A DNA stretch of 64,000 nt from Rhodothermales bacterium (lineage in GTDB: Bacteria > Bacteroidota > Rhodothermia > Rhodothermales > UBA10348). Position 1 is the first letter of the stretch, and each line of letters starts with the position of its first letter. The position numbers and the translations under genes are program-made. A model generated the notes under the pieces. It saw only the letters and a program-made list of their open reading frames with translations. It made no database searches and was not told the origin of the DNA. This document shows, piece by piece, positions 34,105-41,810 of the stretch. Where the stretch lies: the NCBI GenBank assembly GCA_017643395.1, contig JAEPNP010000001.1, positions 62,001 to 126,000 on the forward strand, read 5' to 3'.

Positions 34105-36675
34105 ATGGTCGGCTCCCATCTGGCACACTACCGCGTCGAGTCTCTGCTTGGTCAGGGCGGGATGGGAATAGTGTATCGCGCGTACGATACCCGTCTTCGG
34201 CGCGTGGTGGCCCTGAAGGTCATGCTTCCCGGCATCTTCGGAAAAGGTCAGGATCGATCCCGCTTTTTCCGAGAGGCCCGCGCGGCGGCCGGGCTTCGGC
34301 ATCCTGCCATCGCGACAGTTTACGAGATCGGTGAGGCGGTCCCGTCGCACGACTCGACGACCCCGGCTCTTCCCTTTATCGCAATGGAGTTTGCGGAGGG
34401 TCGCACGCTCAAGGAGCGGCTGCGTGATGGACCCCTGCCTGAACGGTTGGCTCTGAAGATCCTCCAGGATGTCGCTGCGGGCCTCGGCGTCGCTCACGCA
34501 CACGGCATCGTGCACCGAGACATAAAGCCCTCCAACCTCATTGTCGGGGGCCCCGTGACCAAGATCCTGGATTTCGGGCTGGCCAAATCCGCGGAATACA
34601 CAGATCTGACACTGGCTGGATCGACGCTGGGCACGGTCGCCTACATGAGCCCAGAGCAAGCCCAGGGCGTGCCGGTAGACGGGCGCACCGATCTCTGGTC
34701 ACTCGGTGTCGTCCTGCACGAGATGCTGACGGGCAAACGACCATTTGATGCGGATTTCCCGCAGGCGGTGATCTACCGCATCCTCCACGACCCGGTGCCA
34801 CCCCTGCCCGGTGGCGTATCGGCATCGACGCGCACCATACACCGTGAGTTGCTCACGAAGGAGGCAGAGGACCGGCTCCAGCGGGGTGAGGATGTGCTGT
34901 CGCGACTGGGAAGTGAGGATCTGTCTCGCATCCGCTCGCGAAGGTGGCGCATCGCCAGCTTCCGGAAGGCACGGTCTCTTCTTCCGGCCGTGACCGTGCT
35001 GGCCGGCCTTACGCTTCTGATGGCGATTGCCTTGTCCGGCGAAAGCGATCCGGTGCCGGAATCGGCTCGGCAACTCACGTATGACGGGCGCTCTCGGAAC
35101 GGGGCTATCTCACCGGACGGCACCCAGTTTGCGGCCTACCGCGCCGACAGCGATTCGACCGGTATCCTCACGCTCACAGATATCGGCTCCAGCGAGTCCA
35201 GAACCCTCGTTTCGGGCATCACAAAGCCGATGCTGGTCGATGCGCCCATTCGGTGGTCTCCGGACGGCACGCAGCTGGCATTTTACGCAGAGATCCACGG
35301 CCTCCGAGCGAATTGGGTCGTATCTCGAGCCGGGGGACCGCCTCGTCAGATGCCCGTACGGGGCCATCTCGCCGCCTGGTCTCCGGACGGAGGGCGGATA
35401 GCCATTGCAGCCCGAGGTTCCCGGGAGGTCCAGCTCGTGGACCTGAGCAACCTTGACACCACCCCCATAGCTCTTGCCGCCGGCCATGCCTTCCTGAACG
35501 GACTGAACTGGTCTCCTGACGGAAGCCGACTGGCGCTGGTCACGGATCGAAGTCAGGTGTGGTCCTTGAGCCTAAGCGACACGTCACTGGCCCTCGTACA
35601 TCAGGACAGCACGCGATACCTTGAAAACCCCACCTGGGCCCGGGATAGCCGTTCGCTGTATCTCTTCCGATGGGGAGCTGAGGAGCGCGCCATCATCAAT
35701 ACCCCGGTTCGCACTGGCAGGCAAGTCCGCGCACGGCTGGTCCGCACCGGTGTGCGCCTCTGTTGCCCGTTTTCACTTTCCGACAGCAATCAGCTGGTGT
35801 ACTCAAGCGATAACTCGGAATGGAACGTGCACACCAAGGAACTGGGTAGCGCCGATCGGCGGCAGTTGACGACCGGCAATGCTCACCACACGGGAAGCCG
35901 TATTTCGCCGGACGGGCAATGGGTAGCCTACTCCAAGAGAGTGCCCAGTGGTCGTGACGTGTTTACGAGGCCGGTGAGCGGAGGGGCGGAAACCCGCCGA
36001 ACCTTTGAGGCAGGCCGGGCGCAACTCGTCGCCTGGAGTCCCGACGGCTCCGAGATCGCATTTACGCTCAGCGACAATCCGGCCGCGCCCCTGCGCGTGG
36101 TCCGCCTTTCTGACGGCGCCGTGAGATCCGAACCGGTTTCCGACGCTTCTTTTCAGGGTCTGGAGTGGCTGGCTGACGGCACGCTCCTCGTCCCCCGCGC
36201 CGATAACCGAACCTGGTTTGCGCTGCGAGAAGGCAGACAGAAGCTCGTCATATCGGATGACTCAACCGGCTGGGCGCTCTTCGCCCGCGGATCACAGGAC
36301 GCGGGGCGGGTCGCCTTCTGGCGTAATTCCCGCGATTCAGCAGCTCGCGGACTACTGGTGGTCGACCTGGTCCAGTCCTCGGAGAAAATCATCCACGTGG
36401 TTCCTGCCAGTGAGCGTTGGCAGCCCGTGGCCTGGAGGGGAGACTGGATCTATGCGCTGCGGGTCGCCGGCCATCGGGAGACACTGATGCGCATTCGCCC
36501 CGACGGATCCCAATTCGAGGCGCTGGAGGAAATCCCCATTGTCACGGAACACGACTTCATCTCCATAGACCTCAGCCCGAATGCCACGACCATGGTGTTC
36601 AGCTTCCTGGAGTTGCAAAGCGACGTCTACCTGGTCGGCAACTTCGATCCGGTCTCAGGCGTGGGACGACGCTGA
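34105..36675 (+). CDS. Membrane serine/threonine kinase with C-terminal PD40/TolB-like propeller, 856 aa
   Basis: The ATG at 34105 gives the usual start of this family (MVGSHLAHYRVESLLGQGGMG); a TTG at 34042 would only add unrelated residues. Kinase domain about 9-275: GQGGMG (16-21), Lys38, HRDIKPSN (137-144), DFG (156-158). One transmembrane helix lies at about 291-310 (LLPAVTVLAGLTLLMAIAL). The outer part (about 320-850) carries PD40/WD40-like beta-propeller repeats (NGAISPDGTQFAAY, IRWSPDGTQLAFYA, AAWSPDGGRIAIAA, LNWSPDGSRLALVT). The propeller is predicted to be periplasmic and may sense a ligand and signal to the kinase. It follows the sigma factor by 46 nt. Confidence 0.9.
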   Translation: MVGSHLAHYRVESLLGQGGMGIVYRAYDTRLRRVVALKVMLPGIFGKGQDRSRFFREARAAAGLRHPAIATVYEIGEAVPSHDSTTPALPFIAMEFAEGRTLKERLRDGPLPERLALKILQDVAAGLGVAHAHGIVHRDIKPSNLIVGGPVTKILDFGLAKSAEYTDLTLAGSTLGTVAYMSPEQAQGVPVDGRTDLWSLGVVLHEMLTGKRPFDADFPQAVIYRILHDPVPPLPGGVSASTRTIHRELLTKEAEDRLQRGEDVLSRLGSEDLSRIRSRRWRIASFRKARSLLPAVTVLAGLTLLMAIALSGESDPVPESARQLTYDGRSRNGAISPDGTQFAAYRADSDSTGILTLTDIGSSESRTLVSGITKPMLVDAPIRWSPDGTQLAFYAEIHGLRANWVVSRAGGPPRQMPVRGHLAAWSPDGGRIAIAARGSREVQLVDLSNLDTTPIALAAGHAFLNGLNWSPDGSRLALVTDRSQVWSLSLSDTSLALVHQDSTRYLENPTWARDSRSLYLFRWGAEERAIINTPVRTGRQVRARLVRTGVRLCCPFSLSDSNQLVYSSDNSEWNVHTKELGSADRRQLTTGNAHHTGSRISPDGQWVAYSKRVPSGRDVFTRPVSGGAETRRTFEAGRAQLVAWSPDGSEIAFTLSDNPAAPLRVVRLSDGAVRSEPVSDASFQGLEWLADGTLLVPRADNRTWFALREGRQKLVISDDSTGWALFARGSQDAGRVAFWRNSRDSAARGLLVVDLVQSSEKIIHVVPASERWQPVAWRGDWIYALRVAGHRETLMRIRPDGSQFEALEEIPIVTEHDFISIDLSPNATTMVFSFLELQSDVYLVGNFDPVSGVGRR

Positions 36676-36721
36676 AGAGTGCCGCCGCGGCTTTACACTT
36701 AGGCTCGCCCCGCACGCCGAC

Positions 36722-37876
36722 ATGCGCACACTAGCCCTCTTCCTTACCTCGATCATTCTCGCGTCCTGCGACGACGGCTACGTCACCGGCGACGCCCAGG
36801 GACCACCGGGTGCCCCCGCCACCACGGAACTGCTCAGCGCGCAGATGGAAGTGGTGGCCGATGGGCTCATCATCCCCTGGGGCATCGAAATCATCGGGGA
36901 AAACGAGTATCTGCTTTCCGAGCGCATGGGGGACGTCTACCACTACCGGGACGGACAGATGCGTTCGCTCGAAGGCATTCCCGAGTCGTTCACCGTCGAG
37001 GTCGCCGGACTGGTTTACGGGGGCATCATGGACGTAAGCCTGCACCCGGGATTCGCCGAGAACCGCCTGGTCTACTTTGCCTACGTGAATCCCCAGGGCC
37101 TGATGTCCGTGGCCCGGTTCCGGCTGGGAGATCAGCATGCCGAAGATCTCGAAGTCATCTTCGAATCCGACTCCTTCTCCATCGGCTCCCGCATCGCGTG
37201 GCTGGACGAGGATCATTTCCTGGTGACACAGGGAGTTGGCGGAAATCCCTATCCGGAGCCAGGTCCACAGGATCTGTCGAGCGATGCCGGCAAGATCCAC
37301 AGGCTGCACGCCGATGGCTCGGTCCCTGCCGACAACCCGGTTTTTGTCGGCAGCACACGGCCGACCAGCATCTGGAGCTACGGGCATCGCGACCCGCAGG
37401 GCCTCTGGGTAGACCCGGAGGACGGAACGGTCTACTCCCACGAGCACGGCCCCCTGGGGGGCGACGAACTGAACATTATCCGCAAGGCCGGCAACTACGG
37501 CTGGCCCATCCACTCGTACGGAGTGAACTACAATCGCACCGAGGTCACCCGCATCTCTCAGGAGGAAGCCGAGCGCACGACGGTGCTGCCCATCCAGTTT
37601 TGGGGAGAAGGCCTGAACGTGGCCCCGTCCGGCCTTGAGCGCCTCGAGGGCAGCCTCTTCCCCGAGTGGGACGGCTACTTTCTGATCGGGTCCTTGCCCC
37701 AGGAGCGCCTGATCGGCTACAACGCGGAGCTGGATGACACCGTAATTCTTCTTGACGACCTGGGCCGCGTGCGCGATGTGGCGCAGCTCCCGAGTGGCGC
37801 CGTGCTGCTGCTGATTGACACAGGAAGCCCGCGCCGGACCGATTCGGGCCGGGTGGTCAAGCTCACGCCGCGGTAG
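36722..37876 (+). CDS. PQQ-dependent sugar dehydrogenase-like (Asd/YliI) lipoprotein, 384 aa
   Basis: The ATG at 36722 begins a lipoprotein signal (MRTLALFLTSIILASCDD, lipobox LASC, Cys16). The rest is the soluble-quinoprotein glucose/sorbosone dehydrogenase propeller: 'PWGIEIIGENEYLLSERMG', 'VYGGIMDVSLHPGFAENRL', 'SDAGKIHRLHADGSVP', 'SYGHRDPQGLWVDP', 'EHGPLGGDELNI', 'KAGNYGWP'. These are conserved family blocks, including the catalytic His region HPGF. It should oxidise aldose sugars or other alcohols in the periplasm with PQQ. No PQQ synthesis genes are in the window. It is 46 bp downstream of the kinase and on the same strand, so it may be in that operon. Confidence 0.9.
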   Translation: MRTLALFLTSIILASCDDGYVTGDAQGPPGAPATTELLSAQMEVVADGLIIPWGIEIIGENEYLLSERMGDVYHYRDGQMRSLEGIPESFTVEVAGLVYGGIMDVSLHPGFAENRLVYFAYVNPQGLMSVARFRLGDQHAEDLEVIFESDSFSIGSRIAWLDEDHFLVTQGVGGNPYPEPGPQDLSSDAGKIHRLHADGSVPADNPVFVGSTRPTSIWSYGHRDPQGLWVDPEDGTVYSHEHGPLGGDELNIIRKAGNYGWPIHSYGVNYNRTEVTRISQEEAERTTVLPIQFWGEGLNVAPSGLERLEGSLFPEWDGYFLIGSLPQERLIGYNAELDDTVILLDDLGRVRDVAQLPSGAVLLLIDTGSPRRTDSGRVVKLTPR

Positions 37877-37884
37877 ACTACCGC
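37870..37884. terminator. Palindrome carrying both stop codons of a convergent gene pair
   Basis: GCGGTAG-A-CTACCGC is a perfect 7-bp palindrome. Each arm contains the TAG stop of one gene (plus dehydrogenase, minus esterase), which end 1 bp apart. It could fold as a short hairpin with a 3-nt loop and end transcription from both sides. It has no T-tract. Confidence 0.4.
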
Positions 37885-39356
37885 ACTGTCTGGAGCACGA
37901 TGTGGCTTGAACCGGCGACCTGGAGCCTGATCGCATAGATCCCCGGCGCGGCCGGCGGTCTCCAGTCCACCCGGTGCTGCCCCGCCGGCAGCACGCCGCG
38001 AACCGGCACCGCCACCAATCGGCCGATCATGTCAAATACCTCGACGACGGCGGCTTCGGTTCCAGGCAGCGCAAAGACAATCGTCGATGCCCCCGAAGCC
38101 GGATTTGGGAACACCGTCAGGCCGCGTCTCTCGGGAATCTCGTCACGATGGGCCACGTCGGTGCTGCCGGCCTCAAAGAAATAGATGAGTACATCGTCCA
38201 GAAGCGCGCGCCAGGAGCCCCAGGAATGTCCTTCGTTGAGCACGACGGTCTCGAACGGATATCCCTTGTCCCGCAGGATGGTCTCCATCTGCTCTCCGGC
38301 CGTGCCGACATCGAAGATGGTGCCCCACGTCATGTGGATGCGCAGATCCCGGGTGGGCTGGTCGCGGTAAAGGCTGTAGATGGTACTGCCCGCATGAAAT
38401 GCCGGTGACTGAATGCCGATTAGGCCGAACACATCCGGATGGGTCGCGCCGACATAGGCCGAATTGAGTCCGCCCAGGGAGGTGCCCAGAATGCCACGAC
38501 TTCCGGCCCCGGTCAGGGTGTTGTAGCTGCCGTCGATTTCCGGAACCAACTCCTCCGCCAGAAAGGCCGCAAAGTCCGGGTTCTCCACGTACTGCTCGCC
38601 ACGCCGATTCTGCCCGCCCACACGTGGATCGACGAATACGGCAATTACCGGCTGGATGAGGCCTTCATGGATCAGGTTGTCCAGCACGATGCGCATGCTG
38701 CCGACCGCGTTGTCCGCGTATTCATGGCCGTCGGTCACGTAGATCGTCGGTAGCGCCGTGCCGGACGCGTCGTAGCCGGCCGGCGTGTACACCCGATAGG
38801 TGACGCTGTATCCCAGATGCGTGCTGGAGAGCGATCGCCCGCTCGTGTAGCTGCCGCCGTTCACCCAGGCCCAGCTTGTTACCCACGGCGAGGGCTCGTA
38901 GTCCGGCATGCGCAGCTCGGAGTTGTCGCCAAATCCGCCTCTCTGGCGATGTGGATTGCGCGGATCGAGAATCCACTGGCTCGACCCGATCACGAACTTG
39001 TAATCCAGCCTCGCGTCGGCTGGGAACGTCTCCTCACGAATCCAGACGTCGCTCGAGCCCAGCCGTGTCGCCGGTCCTGCGGCGGGATTCCACCGGTTGA
39101 AGTCCCCCGCGACGCGTACCTGGTTCCCCGACCCTCGGTAGAGGAAAGCGGCTTGAGAGCCCAACTTGAACGGAAGCTGATCCTGAGCAGCCAAGGAGTC
39201 CAGGAACACGCCGAGTCGCTCGGAGCGCTCCCCGGAATCCTGAATAGCTACAACCGCGTCCAGCGAGTCCCGGAAGGCCTGGTAGGTCGAAAACTGGGCG
39301 TGGGCGGAAGCGGCCGCCAGCGCGGTGGCCGCGCAGAGCATGAGGAGTCTGAGCAT
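37878..39356 (-). CDS. Secreted esterase (esterase-D/Fes-like) with CBM48-like N-domain and T9SS sorting domain, 492 aa
   Basis: The start at ATG 39356 opens a signal peptide (MLRLLMLCAATALAAASAHAQ). Residues about 65-145 resemble an early-set Ig/CBM48 module (VRVAGDFNRWNPAAG... LDYKFVIGSSQW). The alpha/beta hydrolase domain (about 175-395) contains the nucleophile elbow GTSLGG with Ser293 and a likely catalytic His in NEGHSWG (about 372), as in enterochelin-esterase/feruloyl-esterase-like proteins. A T9SS sorting domain (about 412-492; VFPNPASGASTI, FDMIGRLVAV) follows. It is predicted to be a surface esterase that could remove acyl or phenolic groups from a polymer. The promoter side is a 555-bp gap containing a repeat array. 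Confidence 0.85.
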   Translation of the reverse strand: MLRLLMLCAATALAAASAHAQFSTYQAFRDSLDAVVAIQDSGERSERLGVFLDSLAAQDQLPFKLGSQAAFLYRGSGNQVRVAGDFNRWNPAAGPATRLGSSDVWIREETFPADARLDYKFVIGSSQWILDPRNPHRQRGGFGDNSELRMPDYEPSPWVTSWAWVNGGSYTSGRSLSSTHLGYSVTYRVYTPAGYDASGTALPTIYVTDGHEYADNAVGSMRIVLDNLIHEGLIQPVIAVFVDPRVGGQNRRGEQYVENPDFAAFLAEELVPEIDGSYNTLTGAGSRGILGTSLGGLNSAYVGATHPDVFGLIGIQSPAFHAGSTIYSLYRDQPTRDLRIHMTWGTIFDVGTAGEQMETILRDKGYPFETVVLNEGHSWGSWRALLDDVLIYFFEAGSTDVAHRDEIPERRGLTVFPNPASGASTIVFALPGTEAAVVEVFDMIGRLVAVPVRGVLPAGQHRVDWRPPAAPGIYAIRLQVAGSSHIVLQTVR

Positions 39357-39490
39357 GCGCCTCAGATTCGGCTCGCCATTTGGGGTTCCTGTTGTGTGTC
39401 GACCCCGGGGCCCAGCCGCCCGGCAGGTCGGGCGACGGCCGCGGCTTTCAGCCGTCGTCCAGGCGTGGCCTGGTGGGCGGGGGCGAGGCC

Positions 39491-39530
39491 GCGGGAGGGC
39501 CGGCCGGCAGGGCTGCGGGAGGGCTGGCCG
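39491..39530. repeat. Short GC-rich direct repeat, two 16-bp copies 24 bp apart
   Basis: GCGGGAGGGCCGGCCG (39491-39506) recurs as GCGGGAGGGCTGGCCG (39515-39530) in the gap upstream of the esterase. The rest of 39357-39554 holds no gene. Confidence 0.5.
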
Positions 39531-39554
39531 AGCGCGTGCTCAGGTTGAATAACA

Positions 39555-39885
39555 CCCCCGAATGGAACCTCTGAGGCCAAACAACGCGCAAAAAGGTTGC
39601 ATATCGCCCCAAATGGAACCTCCGAGGCCCAAAAACGCGAAAAAAGGTTCCATATCGCCCCAAATGGAACCTCTGAGGCCAAGAAACGCGCAAAAAGGTT
39701 GCATACCGGCCCAAATGGAACCTCTGAGGCCAGAAAACGCGCAAAAAGGTTGCATAACGGCCCGAATGGAACCTCTGAGGCCAGAAAACGCGCAAAAAGG
39801 TTGCATATCGCCCCAAATGGAACCTCTGAGGCCAAGAAACGCGCAAAAAGGTTGCATATCGCCCCAAAATGGAACCTCTGAGGCC
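39555..39885. repeat. 51-bp tandem repeat array, six units plus a partial seventh
   Basis: Units begin ATGGAACCTCYGAGGCC at 39562, 39613, 39664, 39715, 39766 and 39817; the sixth is 52 bp, and a partial copy starts at 39869. All have an ATGGAACC...AACGCG.AAAAAGGTT.CATA..G.CCC core with only a few variable bases. Each unit pairs its end with the start of the next: AGGTTSCAT (39645-39653 in the best case) with ATGGAACCT (39664-39672), loop of 10. On the minus strand the hairpin is followed by TTTTT, giving the look of an intrinsic terminator. The array lies just downstream of the minus-strand operon ending at 39912. Confidence 0.9.
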
Positions 39886-39911
39886 CCAAGCCGGGCACTG
39901 CGCAAGAGGCC

Positions 39912-41810
39912 CTACCGTCGCACCAGAATCGCCGCCCGACGAGCCGGAAGGCTAACGTCCAGAGATCCGCGGGTCCCCGAGACGGAATACCCATCCAGCA
40001 CGTCCTCCCAGTCCCCACTCGTTGCCTGAAATCCGACGTTCGCGTCTTCCCGGGACGCGTTGAACACCGCGATGACCTCATCGCCCGTCTCGTTGAACCG
40101 CCGGAATGCCAGCACGCGAGCCTCGTCATCGATGACCAGGTACTCCAGCCCTCCGTGGGACAGCACCGGGTTCGACCGGCGGATCTCAACGAACTGCTGG
40201 TACCGCTCGAAGCGGGCCTGATCGAACTGGACCGTGTTCTTCGGCCTGTCGAGTCCGAGCGGATGCGCCGTCTCGTCGTCATACTCCAGGTCCGGCCAGA
40301 CCAACGGCTTTCGGCTGGAGGGATCGTCCGCACCCCACATGCCCATCTCATCGCCGGCCCAGATCTGGGGCGCCCCGATGTAGGTGAACTGATGGGCCAT
40401 CAGCAGGTCCAGCGTCTCCCAGGTCTCGGCGTCTGGTTGGTCGATGCGGTAGGAAGGATCTCCCACCGCGTTCACGTTGACCTTGTACTGCTTCGGATTG
40501 TAGAGCGAGGTGGATACCCGGGGTGCGTCATGACTCGCGGACATGTTCATCATGGCATACTGATGCCGGTCGGGATACCCCTCGTTGTAGCTGCGCAGGC
40601 TGTCCACGAACTCCGACACGGGCATGCGGTCCGGAGCCTCGGCGAAGAAGCGCCTTGCGGAACGGTACCAACGGTAGTTCATCACGGCATCGAACACATC
40701 GCCCTGAAGGAACGGCGCAGGATCCAGCAGGTCGTCCGGCCACTTTTCCCACCAAACCTCGCCCAACAGGTAGGCCTCAGGGTTCACCCCACGCACGACC
40801 TCCCGGTACTCGCGCCAGAACTCGAGGCCGATTTCCGCGGCCACGTCCAGTCGGAATCCGTCCACGCCGTCCGACGGATCACCGTCGCCGTTCGGATCCA
40901 GCCAGCGGCGGGACACGGCAAAGATGTGGTCCTTGACCGCCTGCGCGTGGATATCGGCCTCGTAGGCCTCAATGCGAATGCTGGGGTCATGGTAGATGGT
41001 CTCCCGGATCTCCGGCAATGAGACCACGCCGAACCAGCCCTTGTAGGCGAACTCGTCCTCCGGAGTGGTCGGGTCGTCGTACGCATCGATCCAGTACCAA
41101 TCCGCGTATTCGGAGGCTGCGCCGTTCTCCCGAACATCCTTGAAGGCCCAGAACTGGTTTCCGGTATGATTCCAGCTGAAGTCCAGAATCACCCGGATGT
41201 CGCGCGCATGGAGTTCGTCCAGCAGGTCCAGAAACATGCGGTCCGCTCCCGTCCACTGCCAGGTGGCTGGATCCGTCGGATCTTCGGCGGCCATGATCGC
41301 GGCGTCTTCGTCAGGGGTCGGACCAAAATTCCGATCCATGTGTCGCCAGTTGCGCGCGTCGAACTTGTGGAGCGAGGCCGCATCGTTCAGCGGATTGAAG
41401 TACACCGCGTTGATTCCCAGCGCTTCGATGTGGTCCAGCTGATCCAGCACGCCCTGCAGGTCACCGCCGTACCGCCGAAGTTGGGCAAACTGGCCGAAGC
41501 TCTCCACGGTCGAGCCGTCCCAGGCCTCTCGACCACGCATCTCCTCAAACCAGGGATCCGGCCGATACCAATCCCAGGACCACGGTGTCACCGCCCAACT
41601 GTCGGGTATGAAGCCCGGGTACGAACCGACGATATCGGCTGCGGTGGGGTCATTGAAGGGATCTCCATTCCGGAAGCGTTCCACGAAGATCTGGTACCAC
41701 ACCGCCTCGTGGCTCCACGACGGGGTCTTGTCCAGTGCCGTCGGCGCGGTCTCGCCCGGACCGCCCGAGCAACCTGCGAGCAGGACGACCAGCAAGAGTA
41801 CTCTTTTCAT
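39912..41810 (-). CDS. GH13 alpha-amylase/neopullulanase-like lipoprotein, 632 aa
   Basis: The start ATG at 41810 overlaps the sulfatase stop (ATGA, 41807-41810). The signal is MKRVLLLVVLLAGC, lipobox LAGC, Cys14. The GH13 barrel carries the expected motifs: 'VILDFSWNHTG' (207-217), 'DGFRLDVAAEIG' with nucleophile Asp322, 'LLGEVWWE' with acid/base Glu351, and 'SASHDAPR' with His427/Asp428. The long insert between beta-strands 3 and 4 and the C-terminal beta domain ('VLAFRRFNETGDEVIAVFN') fit neopullulanase/cyclomaltodextrinase-type enzymes. It should cleave alpha-1,4-glucans (and perhaps alpha-1,6) at the outer membrane. Third in the operon GH57 - sulfatase - GH13. Confidence 0.9.
   Translation of the reverse strand: MKRVLLLVVLLAGCSGGPGETAPTALDKTPSWSHEAVWYQIFVERFRNGDPFNDPTAADIVGSYPGFIPDSWAVTPWSWDWYRPDPWFEEMRGREAWDGSTVESFGQFAQLRRYGGDLQGVLDQLDHIEALGINAVYFNPLNDAASLHKFDARNWRHMDRNFGPTPDEDAAIMAAEDPTDPATWQWTGADRMFLDLLDELHARDIRVILDFSWNHTGNQFWAFKDVRENGAASEYADWYWIDAYDDPTTPEDEFAYKGWFGVVSLPEIRETIYHDPSIRIEAYEADIHAQAVKDHIFAVSRRWLDPNGDGDPSDGVDGFRLDVAAEIGLEFWREYREVVRGVNPEAYLLGEVWWEKWPDDLLDPAPFLQGDVFDAVMNYRWYRSARRFFAEAPDRMPVSEFVDSLRSYNEGYPDRHQYAMMNMSASHDAPRVSTSLYNPKQYKVNVNAVGDPSYRIDQPDAETWETLDLLMAHQFTYIGAPQIWAGDEMGMWGADDPSSRKPLVWPDLEYDDETAHPLGLDRPKNTVQFDQARFERYQQFVEIRRSNPVLSHGGLEYLVIDDEARVLAFRRFNETGDEVIAVFNASREDANVGFQATSGDWEDVLDGYSVSGTRGSLDVSLPARRAAILVRR

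Noticed and set aside
39555-39885. CRISPR array
   Set aside because: Units are adjacent with no unique spacers between them, and no cas gene is in the window.
39362-40351. Long minus-strand frame across the 51-bp repeats (and the plus-strand frame 39562-40029)
   Set aside because: The repeat length is a multiple of three and the unit has no stop in these frames, so they stay open artificially. The product is a 17-residue tandem repeat with no start signal, and the frame runs on into the GH13 gene.
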